Assembly (NCBI RefSeq): GCF_003992625.1
Contig: NZ_RZMW01000048.1
Span: forward strand, 62,001 to 126,000
Direction of reading: 5' to 3'
Length of the DNA: 64,000 nucleotides
Origin: Pelagibacterium lentulum
Lineage (GTDB): Bacteria; Pseudomonadota; Alphaproteobacteria; Rhizobiales; Devosiaceae
Part shown: positions 63,962-64,000 of the stretch, in pieces
Layout of the letters: the number at the start of each line of letters is the position of its first letter
Numbering within the stretch: position 1 is the stretch's first letter
Program-made: the position numbers and the translations under genes
The notes under the pieces: model-generated
Database searches by the model: none
What the model saw: the letters and a program-made list of their open reading frames with translations, nothing else
Told to the model about the DNA's origin: nothing

Positions 63962-64000
63962 AACACGCCCGCAAACCTATAAAGCGCTGCCTTGAATCAT

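Noticed and set aside
1-64000. CRISPR array or cas genes
   Set aside because: No series of spaced direct repeats and no Cas-type protein was seen; the repeats present are single hairpins or operator-like sites.

Overview
The window looks like chromosome of an alphaproteobacterium of the order Hyphomicrobiales, plausibly a Devosia/Pelagibacterium-type organism. This rests on the gene set (class II DAHP synthase, two-domain NAD synthetase followed by a short second-type GluRS, CobT/CobS, CimA, DUF2865 and DUF2059 proteins, Atm1-type exporter, many Lrp/ArsR/TetR/PadR regulators), on high-GC coding, and on short hairpin repeats of the kind scattered through rhizobial genomes. No rRNA gene or CRISPR array was seen, and no tRNA could be supported.

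The left 18.4 kb is a genomic island. Its right edge is a tyrosine recombinase pointing away from dusA, and the 5' end of dusA is a well-known integration hot spot. The left edge lies outside the window. The island holds several modules. (1) At 1-3965 are a type III-like DNA methyltransferase (5' end cut off) and its helicase partner, whose C-terminal nuclease motif lacks the usual lysine. (2) At 4152-9207 are two genes: a 1199-residue protein carrying a subtilisin (S8) triad followed by a thermolysin-like zinc protease motif, and a ComEC-like metallo-beta-lactamase-fold hydrolase. Neither has a signal peptide. This pair is the best candidate for an undescribed, probably defensive, system. (3) At 9433-12153 is a sulfur-stress cassette: an ArsR-rhodanese fusion regulator divergent from a persulfide-dioxygenase-like MBL protein and an MFS carrier. 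(4) At 12651-16600 is a HamA/HamB-like (Hachiman-type) nuclease-helicase pair, with a small divergent DCL/DUF3223 gene at 16673. (5) At 17210-18283 is the integrase.

From 18.4 kb rightwards the content is ordinary chromosome. It runs: dusA, an Lrp regulator, a membrane histidine kinase, a GST, divergent cobT/cobS, a membrane aspartyl protease, moaA, rpiA, a DUF2059 protein, gor, class II DAHP synthase, an outer-membrane barrel, nadE-gltX, a DUF2865 protein, an FAH-family hydrolase, a TetR gene divergent from a DrrAB-type ABC exporter plus a VOC protein, and a small c-type cytochrome. It continues with cysS, a DUF559 protein that has absorbed an intergenic repeat, two GFA-family proteins, a VOC protein and cimA; then a long LysM protein, an ArsR-Atm1 exporter pair, a third GFA protein, a divergent Lrp/LysE pair, a PadR-controlled RND efflux operon, nadC with an alpha-hydroxy-acid oxidase, a 48-residue membrane protein, a PAS-GGDEF-EAL protein and a DadA-like oxidoreductase.

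Several regulators have clear inverted repeats in front of them (ArsR twice, TetR, Lrp, PadR), and good intrinsic terminators end several transcription units. All functions are assigned by reading motifs; no database search was possible.
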